Below are positions 1-6,974 of a stretch of 18,595 bases of DNA, piece by piece. Origin of the DNA: Candidatus Omnitrophota bacterium (lineage in GTDB: Bacteria > Omnitrophota > Gorgyraeia > JABMQH01); assembly GCA_026387595.1 (NCBI GenBank), contig JAPLLL010000111.1:1-18595 (forward strand), given 5' to 3'. The position numbers were made by a program, and so were the translations under genes. The stretch's first letter is position 1, and the number at the start of each line of letters is the position of its first letter. The notes under the pieces were generated by a model. It ran no database searches. It was not told the origin of the DNA and was given only the letters and a program-made list of their open reading frames with translations.

Positions 1-4
1 GGGA

Positions 5-38
5 CGATTTTCAGATTAAGTAAAATTAGGGAAAATCG
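5..38 (+). promoter_or_regulatory. Leader stem-loop before groEL
   Basis: Bases 5-12 (CGATTTTC) and 31-38 (GAAAATCG) are perfect 8-bp inverted arms around an 18-nt loop that begins AGATT and contains GTAAAA. The Shine-Dalgarno AAGGAGGG (39-46) follows at once, 7 nt before the GTG start. The same layout and partly the same bases recur before guaB3 (1916-1954) and HU (6647-6686), with compensatory changes in the arms. A heat-shock CIRCE operator is not visible. The window begins at GGGAC, which matches the 3' arm of the GC hairpin preceding the other two copies, so the element probably starts upstream of the window. Confidence 0.45.
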
Positions 39-53
39 AAGGAGGGAAATAAA

Positions 54-1688
54 GTGGCAAAACAGTTATTGTATGAAGAGGAGGCAAGGCGCGCTATACT
101 GCGTGGCGTTGAGCAGCTCGCCAGAGCGGTAAAGGTGACCCTGGGCCCCAAGGGACGCAATGTTGTCCTTGAGAAAAAGTTCGGTGCGCCGACCATTACA
201 AAGGACGGCGTTACCGTTGCAAAAGAAGTTGAATTAAAGGACCCGTATGAAAATATGGGCGCGGAGATGGTCAAAGAGGTCGCATCAAAGACCTCGGATA
301 ATGCGGGGGATGGAACCACCACGGCGACCATCCTTGCAGAGGCCATTTTCAGAGAGGGCCTGAAAAACGTAACTGCCGGCTCAAACCCGATGGCATTAAA
401 GCGCGGGATCGAAAAAGCGGTTGAGCGGATCACAGAGGAATTAAAAAAGGTTTCAAAACCTATTAAGGACAAGAAAGAGATCTTTCAGGTAGCTGCTATC
501 GCGGCGAACAATGATGCCAGTATCGGAGAGCAGATCGCAGAGGCCATGGAAAAGGTGGGGAAAGACGGAGTTATCACGGTTGAAGAGGCAAAGTCCACCG
601 CGACGACATTAGAGGTCGTAGAGGGCATGCAGTTCGACCAGGGCTATCTATCCCCGTATTTTGTTACGGATGCGGAAAGGATGCAGGCTGTCCTGGAAAA
701 TCCGTATATACTCATCCATGAGAAAAAGATCTCAAACATGAAGGACCTTCTGCCCGTTCTGGAGAAGATAGCGAAAACAGGAAAGCCTATACTTTTGATC
801 GCGGAAGAACTTGAGGGCGAGGCACTTGCAACGCTTGTAGTGAACAAGCTGCGCGGCACGCTTGCCTGCTGCGCCGTAAAGGCGCCGGGTTACGGCGATA
901 GGAGAAAGGCGATGCTTGAGGATATCGCCACGCTTACAGGCGGCAAGGCGATCACGGAAGACCTCGGTATCAAGCTTGAGAACGTAAAGATCGAGGAACT
1001 GGGCCGCGCCAAAAGGGTCACGATAGATAAGGAAAATACCACTATAGTGGAAGGCGCCGGAAAGACTTCTGATATTAACGGAAGGATCGCCCAGATAAAA
1101 AAGCAGATCGAAGATACGGACTCTGATTACGATAAGGAAAAACTGCAGGAGAGGCTCGCAAAGCTTGCAGGCGGCGTTGCGGTAATAAACGTCGGCGCGG
1201 CAACAGAGACCGAGATGAAAGAGAAAAAAGCGCGCGTTGAAGATGCGCTCCACGCCACAAGGGCAGCGGTTGAGGAAGGTATTGTTCCCGGCGGCGGTGT
1301 CGTGCTCTTAAGATGCATTGAGAAATTGAACGATCTTAAGCTTAAGGGCGATGAGGCGATCGGCGTTGACATAGTAAAGCGCGCCCTTGAGGAACCCATA
1401 AGGCAGATAGCCGAGAATGCAGGGCTTGAGGCCTCTGTGGTTGTCCAGAAGGTAAAGGAAGAGAAATTTAACGTAGGCTATGATGCAGAAAAGGGACAGT
1501 ATACCGACATGATCCAGGCGGGTGTTATTGACCCGACCAAGGTCACAAGGACCGCCCTTCAGAACGCAGCCAGCATTGCGGCTCTTCTGTTGACTACTGA
1601 GGCGTTGATCTGCGAGATACCGGAAAAGAAAGAAGCCATGCCGCCAATGCCCCATGGGGGAGGCGGATACGGGGACATGGGCTACTAA
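54..1688 (+). CDS. groEL: Chaperonin GroEL (60 kDa, Hsp60)
   Basis: ATP-driven protein-folding chaperonin that forms a double heptameric ring in the cytoplasm and works with the GroES cap. The 544-residue protein is full length for the family. Visible motifs are GPKGRN (31-36), the catalytic-loop GDGTT (85-89), and D397 in the RVEDALHATRAA stretch, matching E. coli Asp398, followed by EGIVPGGG. The usual C-terminal GGM repeats are replaced by a short Gly/Tyr tail (PHGGGGYGDMGY), a mild variant. Start is GTG 54, chosen for the strong AAGGAGGG seven bases upstream and the standard MAKQ N-terminus. groES is not visible; only 53 bp lie upstream. A strong terminator follows 24 bp after the stop. 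Confidence 0.98.
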   Translation: MAKQLLYEEEARRAILRGVEQLARAVKVTLGPKGRNVVLEKKFGAPTITKDGVTVAKEVELKDPYENMGAEMVKEVASKTSDNAGDGTTTATILAEAIFREGLKNVTAGSNPMALKRGIEKAVERITEELKKVSKPIKDKKEIFQVAAIAANNDASIGEQIAEAMEKVGKDGVITVEEAKSTATTLEVVEGMQFDQGYLSPYFVTDAERMQAVLENPYILIHEKKISNMKDLLPVLEKIAKTGKPILLIAEELEGEALATLVVNKLRGTLACCAVKAPGYGDRRKAMLEDIATLTGGKAITEDLGIKLENVKIEELGRAKRVTIDKENTTIVEGAGKTSDINGRIAQIKKQIEDTDSDYDKEKLQERLAKLAGGVAVINVGAATETEMKEKKARVEDALHATRAAVEEGIVPGGGVVLLRCIEKLNDLKLKGDEAIGVDIVKRALEEPIRQIAENAGLEASVVVQKVKEEKFNVGYDAEKGQYTDMIQAGVIDPTKVTRTALQNAASIAALLLTTEALICEIPEKKEAMPPMPHGGGGYGDMGY

Positions 1689-1712
1689 AAAAAGCCACAA
1701 GTCCTTGATTTG

Positions 1713-1745
1713 AAAAGGGGTTGCTTAAAAAAGCAACCCCTTTTT
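1713..1745 (+). terminator. Rho-independent terminator of groEL
   Basis: A GC-containing stem pairs GGGGTTGCTT (1717-1726) with AAGCAACCCC (1731-1740) across an AAAA loop. Flanking A4 and T4 extend it to 14 pairs, and a T5 tract runs 1741-1745. It ends groEL transcription and, with A-rich bases on the other side, could work in both directions. Confidence 0.93.
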
Positions 1746-1747
1746 CA

Positions 1748-1842
1748 TTGATACATTCGGAGCCACTTCCAACCACACGGAGCTCCTTCAGTATCAATAC
1801 TGAAGTGCCTGCGAGCAAAAATTCGGTGCACGAATGTATTGA
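1748..1842. repeat. Nested palindromic segment upstream of the guaB3 promoter
   Basis: Outer inverted arms ATACATTCG (1751-1759) and CGAATGTAT (1831-1839) enclose two smaller ones: GGAGC/GCTCC (1759-1763 with 1782-1786) and a tight 9-bp hairpin CTTCAGTAT/ATACTGAAG (1786-1794 with 1797-1805). Wobble pairs lengthen the outer stem to 1748-1842. The downstream arm touches the -35 box of the promoter at 1839. It could be a remnant of a miniature palindromic element, a DNA operator, or a structured RNA; I see no coding potential and no tRNA features. Confidence 0.5.
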
Positions 1843-1866
1843 CATTGCCCTTCATATGATTATAAT
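1839..1866 (+). promoter_or_regulatory. Sigma-70 type promoter for guaB3-dnaE
   Basis: TTGACA (1839-1844) and TATAAT (1861-1866) are both exact consensus boxes separated by 16 bp. A transcript would start near 1873 and carry an approximately 80-nt leader before the GTG of guaB3. The -35 box overlaps the downstream arm of the palindrome 1748-1842, so a protein bound there could block the promoter (inference). Confidence 0.8.
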
Positions 1867-1888
1867 ATATACATAATTATTGAAGCGC

Positions 1889-1927
1889 ATCCCTTCCCCG
1901 CCAGAGGGCGGGGTCGGGACGGTTTTT
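1889..1927 (+). terminator. Terminator-like hairpin in the guaB3 leader (possible attenuator or intergenic repeat)
   Basis: CCCCGCC (1896-1902) pairs with GGCGGGG (1907-1913) over an AGAG loop. Outer TCCC/GGGA pairs (1890-1893 with 1916-1919) close a 2x2 internal loop. T5 (1923-1927) begins 10 bases after the core stem and 4 bases after the outer one. It lies between the consensus promoter and the gene, so it could terminate transcripts early. No competing antiterminator is obvious, and it may equally be a copy of a dispersed GC-rich palindromic repeat. Confidence 0.5.
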
Positions 1928-1954
1928 CAGAATAGGAAAGCGAGGAAAAAATCG
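1916..1954 (+). promoter_or_regulatory. Leader stem-loop before guaB3, second copy of the shared element
   Basis: GGGACGG is followed by TTTTTC (1923-1928), which pairs with GAAAAA (1945-1950). With one bulged A, C1920-G1922 can also pair with T1952-G1954, including the first base of the GTG start. The loop begins AGAAT. It matches the groEL leader over GGGACG..TTTTCAGA and the HU leader over GGGA....TTT.CAGAAT. The likely ribosome-binding sequence GCGAGG (1940-1945) lies at the loop/stem edge, so folding could limit translation. Confidence 0.4.
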
Positions 1955-3141
1955 TGGGAGAATATATAGGCATAGAAAGAACGGCGCGGCGCTGTTACGG
2001 TTTTGACGAGATAGCCCTTGTGCCGGGAAGAGTTACAATAAACCCTAATGAGGTGGACGCATCATGGAGTATCGGCAAGAAGAAGTATAAGGCGCCTATT
2101 ATGGCAGCTGCTATGGACGGGGTAGTTGATGTAAGATTCGCCATAGCCATGGGAAAACTCGGCGGAATCGCGGTCATGAACCTGGAAGGCGTACAGACGC
2201 GGTATGAAAATCCCGCAGAGGTGCTGGAGCAGATCGCAAGCGCAACGCCCGATAAGGCAACAGAGCTTGTCCAGTCTATTTATATGAAACCGATCCAGGA
2301 AAAACTTATATCCAGGCGGATAGAAGAGATAAAGAAGGCGGGCGTTGACGCGATCGTAAGCGCGATACCGCAGCGCGCCCAGCGTTTCGGCGCGATAGCC
2401 CAGGAAGCGGGCTGCGACATATTTATCGTGCAGTCCACGGTTTCCACCGTAAAGCATATTTCAACGGAATATAAAACCTTGGATATAAAAAATTTGTGCA
2501 AATCAATGAAGATTCCCGTGATAGTGGGGAACTGCGTAACACATGAGGTTGCGCTGGACCTTTTGGGCACGGGATGCAGCGCCCTTTTAGTAGGGATAGG
2601 GCCGGGCGCCGCGTGCACGACAAGAGGGGTCCTTGGCATCGGCGTTCCGCAGGTCACGGCTACTGTCGACTGCGCAGCGGCAAGGGACAAATTTTTCAAG
2701 AAGACCAAAAAATACATCCCTGTTATTACGGACGGCGGTATGTCAAAAGGCGGGGATGTTTGCAAGGCGCTTGCCTGCGGGGCGGATGCGGTAATGATAG
2801 GGTCCGCATTCGCAAGGTCCAAAGAGGCGCCGGGAAAAGGTTACCACTGGGGCATGGCAACGCCGCATCCGAACCTGCCCAGGGGCACCAGGATACGCGT
2901 GGGTACGACAGGTTCGCTTGAAGAGATATTGTTCGGCCCGGCAAAACTTGACGATGGCTCCCAGAACCTGATGGGCGCCGTTATGACATCCATGGGCAAC
3001 GTAGGCGCCAAAAACCTGATCAGACTGGTGAGCCTCGGGTACCTCGAAGGTTTTTATTACAGGCCGCGCGTGGATAAGGAGATCCTGAGGAAATATTCCA
3101 AAGGCCTGATAGCCTCGAGAGTCGGAATGGGCAAAGGATAA
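1954..3141 (+). CDS. guaB3: GuaB3-type IMP dehydrogenase with C-terminus replaced by DnaE sequence
   Basis: NAD-dependent IMP dehydrogenase family TIM barrel (IMP to XMP, guanine nucleotide synthesis) of the short GuaB3 type without CBS domains; 395 residues. The N-terminal GIERTARRCYGFDEIALVP is characteristic of GuaB3. The catalytic loop GIGPGAACTTR keeps the nucleophilic Cys (C221), which actinobacterial GuaB3 homologues lack, and DGGMSKGGDVCKALACGADAV follows as expected. Residues 353-388, from KNLIRLVSLG to KGLIAS, are identical to DnaE 102-137, after which the native-looking end RVGMGKG resumes. Homologues normally have about 24 residues of the type REMQ..E..IAPSIKTEGK here, the region that in IMPDH supplies part of the monovalent-cation site. 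The fold is probably kept but activity is uncertain. GTG start; stop overlaps the dnaE ATG by one base. Confidence 0.9.
   Translation: MGEYIGIERTARRCYGFDEIALVPGRVTINPNEVDASWSIGKKKYKAPIMAAAMDGVVDVRFAIAMGKLGGIAVMNLEGVQTRYENPAEVLEQIASATPDKATELVQSIYMKPIQEKLISRRIEEIKKAGVDAIVSAIPQRAQRFGAIAQEAGCDIFIVQSTVSTVKHISTEYKTLDIKNLCKSMKIPVIVGNCVTHEVALDLLGTGCSALLVGIGPGAACTTRGVLGIGVPQVTATVDCAAARDKFFKKTKKYIPVITDGGMSKGGDVCKALACGADAVMIGSAFARSKEAPGKGYHWGMATPHPNLPRGTRIRVGTTGSLEEILFGPAKLDDGSQNLMGAVMTSMGNVGAKNLIRLVSLGYLEGFYYRPRVDKEILRKYSKGLIASRVGMGKG
3009..3116 (+). repeat. 108-bp direct repeat, guaB3 (recipient) copy
   Basis: Identical to 3443-3550 inside dnaE except at base 3018 (G here, T at 3452); 3019-3116 is a 98-bp perfect match. 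The offset of 434 bp keeps both copies in their own reading frames. The sequence is native to the DnaE PHP domain and foreign to GuaB3, so this is the acquired copy. Confidence 0.97.
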
Positions 3142-6100
3142 TGCACGCAAATTTCGCTCACCTGCACGTCCATACCCAGTACAGCCTTTTGGACGGGGCA
3201 TGTCTTATAGACGCACTCCTGAAAACGGCGGCTAACAACAAGCTCCCGGCCCTTGCCATTACTGATCATGGCAACATGTTCGGTTCGATCGAGTTTTACC
3301 AGCGGGCAATGGAGCACGGCATAAAGCCTATAATAGGCTGTGAGGTCTATGTCGCGCCCCAATCCAGGTTTGAGAAATTAGCCCAGGGCATACAGGAGGC
3401 AGCATTCCACCTGATCCTTCTGGCCAAGGATGAGATAGGCTACAAAAACCTTATCAGACTGGTGAGCCTCGGGTACCTCGAAGGTTTTTATTACAGGCCG
3501 CGCGTGGATAAGGAGATCCTGAGGAAATATTCCAAAGGCCTGATAGCCTCTTCTGCCTGCCTTAAGGGCGAGATACCGTATCTGATAGAACGCGGCCGGA
3601 CCGAACAAATGCAGGCCGTGGCCGCGGAATATCTTGATATATTCGGCAAGGGGAATTTTTATTTTGAAATAATGGACAACGGTATCCCCGAGCAGAATAT
3701 GGTGAATACCTGCCTTATTGATTTTTCGAAAAAAATGAATATCCCGCTGATAGCGACCGGGGACATCCATTACCTCAGGAAAGAGGACGCAAGGGCGCAT
3801 GAAGCGCTCCTTTGCATACAGACACAGACAACGCTTGATGACCCGGGCCGTATGAGATTTGCGACCGATGAGTTTTATTTTAAATCCCCGCAGGAGATGA
3901 GCAACGCATTCTCGCATTGCCCGGAGGCGCTGAAAAATACCATTGAGATCGCTGAAAAATGTAACCTGGAGCTGGATTTTAAAAAGACGCATTTGCCGCG
4001 TTTCCAGCCTCCGGACGGAAAGACACGGCAGGATTACCTTAAGGAGCTCTGCGACGAGGGCCTTAAGAACAGGTACGGCGAGATAAACGACACGATCAAA
4101 AAGCGGCTGGATTACGAACTGAAGGCCATAAGTACATCCGGTTACACGAGCTATTTTCTCATCGCCTGGGACTTTGTCAGATATGCTAAATCAAAAGAGA
4201 TTTCCGTGGGCCCGGGAAGGGGAAGCGCCGCGGGCAGCATCGTTAGTTTTGCCTTAGGCATTACTGATATAGATCCGCTTAAATATGACCTGTTGTTTGA
4301 AAGATTCCTTAATCTTGAGCGTGTAAGCATGCCTGATATCGATATCGACTTCTGTTATGAGCGCAGAGGCGAGGTCATCGATTATGTCGTTCAGAAATAT
4401 TCAAAAGACAACGTTGCCCAGATAATAACATTCGGTACCATGCACGCAAAGGCCGTTATCCGGGATGTTGCCAGGGTAATGGGTTTTCCGTATGCGGATG
4501 CGGACAGGATAGCAAAACTTGTTCCGAACGATCTTGATATCACGCTTGACCACGCGCTTGAACAGGAACCCGAGCTCATGGCGCTATATAAAAGCGATCC
4601 GCGCGTTACGCAGCTGATAAATACCTCACGGGTGCTTGAGGGCCTGACCAGGCACGCCTCTACGCATGCGGCGGGCGTTGTCATCAGCGAAAAGCCGCTT
4701 ATAGAACACGTGCCGCTTTTTAAGACAAGCGACAATCAGATAACAACAGGCCTACCCATGGGCTCGCTTGAAAAAGTGGGCCTCCTTAAGATGGATTTTC
4801 TCGGATTAAGAACGCTTACCGTGATCTATGAAACGCTGAAAATAATAAAACGGACCAAAGGGCTCGGCATAGATATAAACAGAATACCGATCGATGACTC
4901 GAAAGCTTTCAGGCTTTTCTGCGCCGCTGAAACAATGGGCGTGTTTCAGCTGGAAAGCTCAGGCATGCGCGAGCTTTTAAAAAAACTAAAACCGAGCAAA
5001 TTTGAGGATATAATAGCCATACTTGCGCTTTTCAGGCCGGGCCCGATCGGCAGCGGCATGACCGACGATTTTATAAACAGGAAGCACAAAAAGGTGCAGA
5101 TACGCTACGACCACCCGAAACTGGAACCGATCCTTAAAGAAACATACGGCATCATAGTCTACCAGGAGCAGGTAATGCGTATCGCAAGCGAACTGGCAGG
5201 CTTCAGCCTGTCCCAAGCGGATAATCTGCGCAGGGCCATGTCCAAGAAAACGCCCGAGATAATGCAGGATGCGCGGGAGCACTTTATAAACGGGGCGGCT
5301 AAAAACGGGGTCGAGAAGAAAATAGCGGAAAAAACCTTTGACCTCATAGAACATTTCGCCGGATATGGATTCAATAAATCCCACTCGACTGCGTACGCCA
5401 TGATCTCATACCGGACAGCTTACCTGAAAGCGAACTTCCCGGTTGAGTTCATGACGGCGCTTCTGACCAGCGAAAAAGACAACATGGATAAGATCGTGGA
5501 ATATATCTCGGAAGCGGAAAAGATGGGCATTGATATCCTGCCGCCCGATATCCAGGAGAGTTTTTCAAAGTTTACGGTAATAGACGCCTCTGATAAAAAA
5601 GGCGTGATAAGGTTCGGGCTTTCGGCCGTGAAAAACGTGGGTCAGGGCACAATAGATTCGATAATAGAGGCAAGGCAGAAAGATACGGGCGGCTTTAAAT
5701 CCCTGTTCGATTTTTTTAAGCATATTGATACAAGGCTCGCAAACAAAAAAGTCATAGAGAGCCTTATTAAATGCGGGGCCTTTGACAGATTCGGCAATAA
5801 AAGGGCGGCGCTTTTCAGCGTCGCGGACAAATTGCTTGAGGCGGCGTCGAATTTCCATAAGGACCGGCAAGGCGGCCAGTATTCATTTTTTGATACGCCT
5901 GCTGACGAATCCGAAGGGACGTTTAAGGCCTCCATGTTCGTGGATGTGCCTGATATCCCGGAGTGGCCCGAGGGCCAGCTCCTTGCGCACGAAAAGGAAA
6001 TGCTTGGTTTTTATATAACTAAACACCCGCTTGCGCGGCTTGAAAAAGTGCTTAAGGAATTCTCAACATGCGCCACCAAGAACCTGGTCAATAAGCGGGA

Positions 6101-6608
6101 CGGGGATGAAGTAGCCATAGGCGGGATCCTGACAAAGGTAAAATTCACGGTTACGCGCAGGACCGGCGAGAAAATGGCGATAACTACACTGGAGGACCTG
6201 GAAGGCACAGTAGAGGTGCTTTTTTTCCCGAGCACGTATCAGAAGATAGCGCGATTTGTAAAAAAAGACGCGTTTGTTTATATAAAAGGCAGGATCAACC
6301 TTAGGGAAGATTCGCCAAAGATCATTGCGGATGACGCAAGCGACCTTGAAGAGGTGCCGTATAAATTGAGCAAATCAATACTTGTATCCATAAATAACGG
6401 CAGCGCGCAGAAAGAGACATTTGAAAGCCTGAAAAAGATCCTCGGGCATTACCGCGGGAGCATACCGGTCTACATCAGTTTTCCTTCGGTGAACAACGGC
6501 AAGGTCGAGATGCTGATAGGAAAGCAGTTCTGCATAAATCCTTCTCTGGAACTTATCCAGGAAGTGGAGACGCTGACCGGCACAGGTTCGGTTTTTTTAA
6601 GGCATTAG
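3141..6608 (+). CDS. dnaE: DNA polymerase III alpha subunit
   Basis: Replicative C-family DNA polymerase, 1155 residues, the usual DnaE1 length. The N-terminal PHP domain (about 1-280) keeps its metal-binding motifs (HLHVHT at 7-12, TDHGNM, GDIHYL), unlike the degraded E. coli PHP, so it may have Zn-dependent 3'-5' exonuclease activity (inference; no separate epsilon gene is seen here). The palm carries GPGRGSAAGS, catalytic PDIDIDF with D401 and D403, and a third Asp near 552 in KMDFLGLRTL. FAGYGFNKSHS is in the fingers. A beta-clamp-binding pentapeptide QYSFF sits at 913-917, and an OB fold (GGILTKVKF..) near 1000-1075. ATG overlaps the guaB3 stop (TAATG), implying translational coupling. 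Residues 102-137 are the donor of the repeat found in guaB3. Confidence 0.97.
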   Translation: MHANFAHLHVHTQYSLLDGACLIDALLKTAANNKLPALAITDHGNMFGSIEFYQRAMEHGIKPIIGCEVYVAPQSRFEKLAQGIQEAAFHLILLAKDEIGYKNLIRLVSLGYLEGFYYRPRVDKEILRKYSKGLIASSACLKGEIPYLIERGRTEQMQAVAAEYLDIFGKGNFYFEIMDNGIPEQNMVNTCLIDFSKKMNIPLIATGDIHYLRKEDARAHEALLCIQTQTTLDDPGRMRFATDEFYFKSPQEMSNAFSHCPEALKNTIEIAEKCNLELDFKKTHLPRFQPPDGKTRQDYLKELCDEGLKNRYGEINDTIKKRLDYELKAISTSGYTSYFLIAWDFVRYAKSKEISVGPGRGSAAGSIVSFALGITDIDPLKYDLLFERFLNLERVSMPDIDIDFCYERRGEVIDYVVQKYSKDNVAQIITFGTMHAKAVIRDVARVMGFPYADADRIAKLVPNDLDITLDHALEQEPELMALYKSDPRVTQLINTSRVLEGLTRHASTHAAGVVISEKPLIEHVPLFKTSDNQITTGLPMGSLEKVGLLKMDFLGLRTLTVIYETLKIIKRTKGLGIDINRIPIDDSKAFRLFCAAETMGVFQLESSGMRELLKKLKPSKFEDIIAILALFRPGPIGSGMTDDFINRKHKKVQIRYDHPKLEPILKETYGIIVYQEQVMRIASELAGFSLSQADNLRRAMSKKTPEIMQDAREHFINGAAKNGVEKKIAEKTFDLIEHFAGYGFNKSHSTAYAMISYRTAYLKANFPVEFMTALLTSEKDNMDKIVEYISEAEKMGIDILPPDIQESFSKFTVIDASDKKGVIRFGLSAVKNVGQGTIDSIIEARQKDTGGFKSLFDFFKHIDTRLANKKVIESLIKCGAFDRFGNKRAALFSVADKLLEAASNFHKDRQGGQYSFFDTPADESEGTFKASMFVDVPDIPEWPEGQLLAHEKEMLGFYITKHPLARLEKVLKEFSTCATKNLVNKRDGDEVAIGGILTKVKFTVTRRTGEKMAITTLEDLEGTVEVLFFPSTYQKIARFVKKDAFVYIKGRINLREDSPKIIADDASDLEEVPYKLSKSILVSINNGSAQKETFESLKKILGHYRGSIPVYISFPSVNNGKVEMLIGKQFCINPSLELIQEVETLTGTGSVFLRH
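3443..3550 (+). repeat. 108-bp direct repeat, dnaE (donor) copy
   Basis: Encodes KNLIRLVSLGYLEGFYYRP and what follows in the PHP domain of DnaE, a stretch normally conserved in DnaE of many phyla and flanked on both sides by normal DnaE sequence (LLAKDEIGY before, SACLKGEIPYLIE after). This makes it the original copy of the segment duplicated at 3009-3116. Confidence 0.97.
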
Positions 6609-6652
6609 GATCCCTCGGCTCAGGGTGTGTGAAATAACGAGGCCTCGGGATC
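6609..6652 (+). terminator. Imperfect GC-rich hairpin after dnaE
   Basis: GATCCC (6609-6614) pairs with GGGATC (6647-6652); after a 2x2 mismatch, GGC/GCC plus a wobble pair continue the stem. It begins right after the dnaE stop (TAG 6606-6608). It has no T tract, so termination would be weak, and it could instead be the first hairpin of the two-part leader element seen before guaB3. Function is not settled. Confidence 0.4.
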
Positions 6653-6686
6653 AATTTCCAGAATGTAAACGATAGAAATTGAGAGG
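6647..6686 (+). promoter_or_regulatory. Leader stem-loop before HU, third copy of the shared element
   Basis: TCAATTTC (6651-6658) and GAAATTGA (6675-6682) form a perfect 8-bp stem around a 16-nt loop (CAGAAT, then GTAAAC). Against the groEL stem, three base pairs differ on both sides so that pairing is kept (C-G to T-A, G-C to C-G, T-A to A-T). The ribosome-binding GAGAGG (6681-6686) overlaps the 3' arm, six bases before the HU ATG. Confidence 0.45.
6666..6686 (+). repeat. 21-bp direct repeat, copy before HU
   Basis: Begins TAAACGATAGAAATTG and ends in GAGAGG; identical to 9582-9602. It is the 3' half of the HU leader stem-loop and includes the ribosome-binding site. Identity weakens outside, although GAAT just upstream is shared with a small length difference. 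Confidence 0.9.
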
Positions 6687-6691
6687 TTATT

Positions 6692-6973
6692 ATGACAAAA
6701 AAAGATATAGTTCTTCAGGTGGCTGAAAAGTCGGGATTGTCGAATCTCACCCAGGTGCAGATAAAGTCTGTAATACAAGCCACCCTTGACCATATTATAG
6801 AAAGCCTGTCCAAGGGCCAGACCGTTGAACTAAGGAACTTCGGGGTTTTTAAGGTAAAGACCAGAAAAGGCAGGATGGGAAGGAACCCGAAAACGGGCCA
6901 AAAAGTAGCAGTGCCTGACCGGAAAGTCGTGGTCTTTAGGTCCGGGCTTATAATGAAAAAGAAAGTGAAGTAA
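6692..6973 (+). CDS. HU/IHF family DNA-binding protein
   Basis: Small dimeric nucleoid protein that bends DNA. Its 93 residues match the family length. It has the helical dimerisation part (1-45), ELRNFGVF (46-53), and the beta-arm with RNPKTGQ (64-70), whose Pro intercalates into DNA, followed by a basic tail ending KKKVK. ATG 6692 follows GAGAGG by 5 bases. hisS begins 1 bp after the stop, so the two are cotranscribed. Whether it acts as HU (general) or IHF (sequence-specific) cannot be decided from one subunit; no second copy is in the window. Confidence 0.95.
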   Translation: MTKKDIVLQVAEKSGLSNLTQVQIKSVIQATLDHIIESLSKGQTVELRNFGVFKVKTRKGRMGRNPKTGQKVAVPDRKVVVFRSGLIMKKKVK

Positions 6974-6974
6974 A

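Noticed and set aside
1..53. CIRCE heat-shock operator for groEL
   Set aside because: The inverted repeat before groEL does not match TTAGCACTC-N9-GAGTGCTAA.
732..1253. Long minus-strand open frames across groEL and most other genes
   Set aside because: They lie opposite strongly recognisable + strand genes, have low-complexity Ser/Arg/Leu-rich translations, and lack ribosome-binding sites; they are shadows.
1748..1842. tRNA or known riboswitch
   Set aside because: There is no acceptor/T-arm signature (no GGTTCGAATC-like loop) and no match to purine, PRPP or guanidine riboswitch cores that I can recognise.
1594..1845. Minus-strand 83-codon frame in the groEL/guaB3 gap
   Set aside because: It runs through the terminator and the palindrome into groEL and shows no family resemblance or ribosome-binding site.
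2574..2921. Plus-strand 115-codon frame inside guaB3
   Set aside because: It is an alternate frame of a well-conserved part of the IMP dehydrogenase barrel and has no start context.
3009..3141. Frameshift or pseudogene explanation for the odd guaB3 C-terminus
   Set aside because: The frame is open throughout, the foreign segment is in the DnaE frame, and the native RVGMGKG end returns; it is a segment replacement, not a frameshift.
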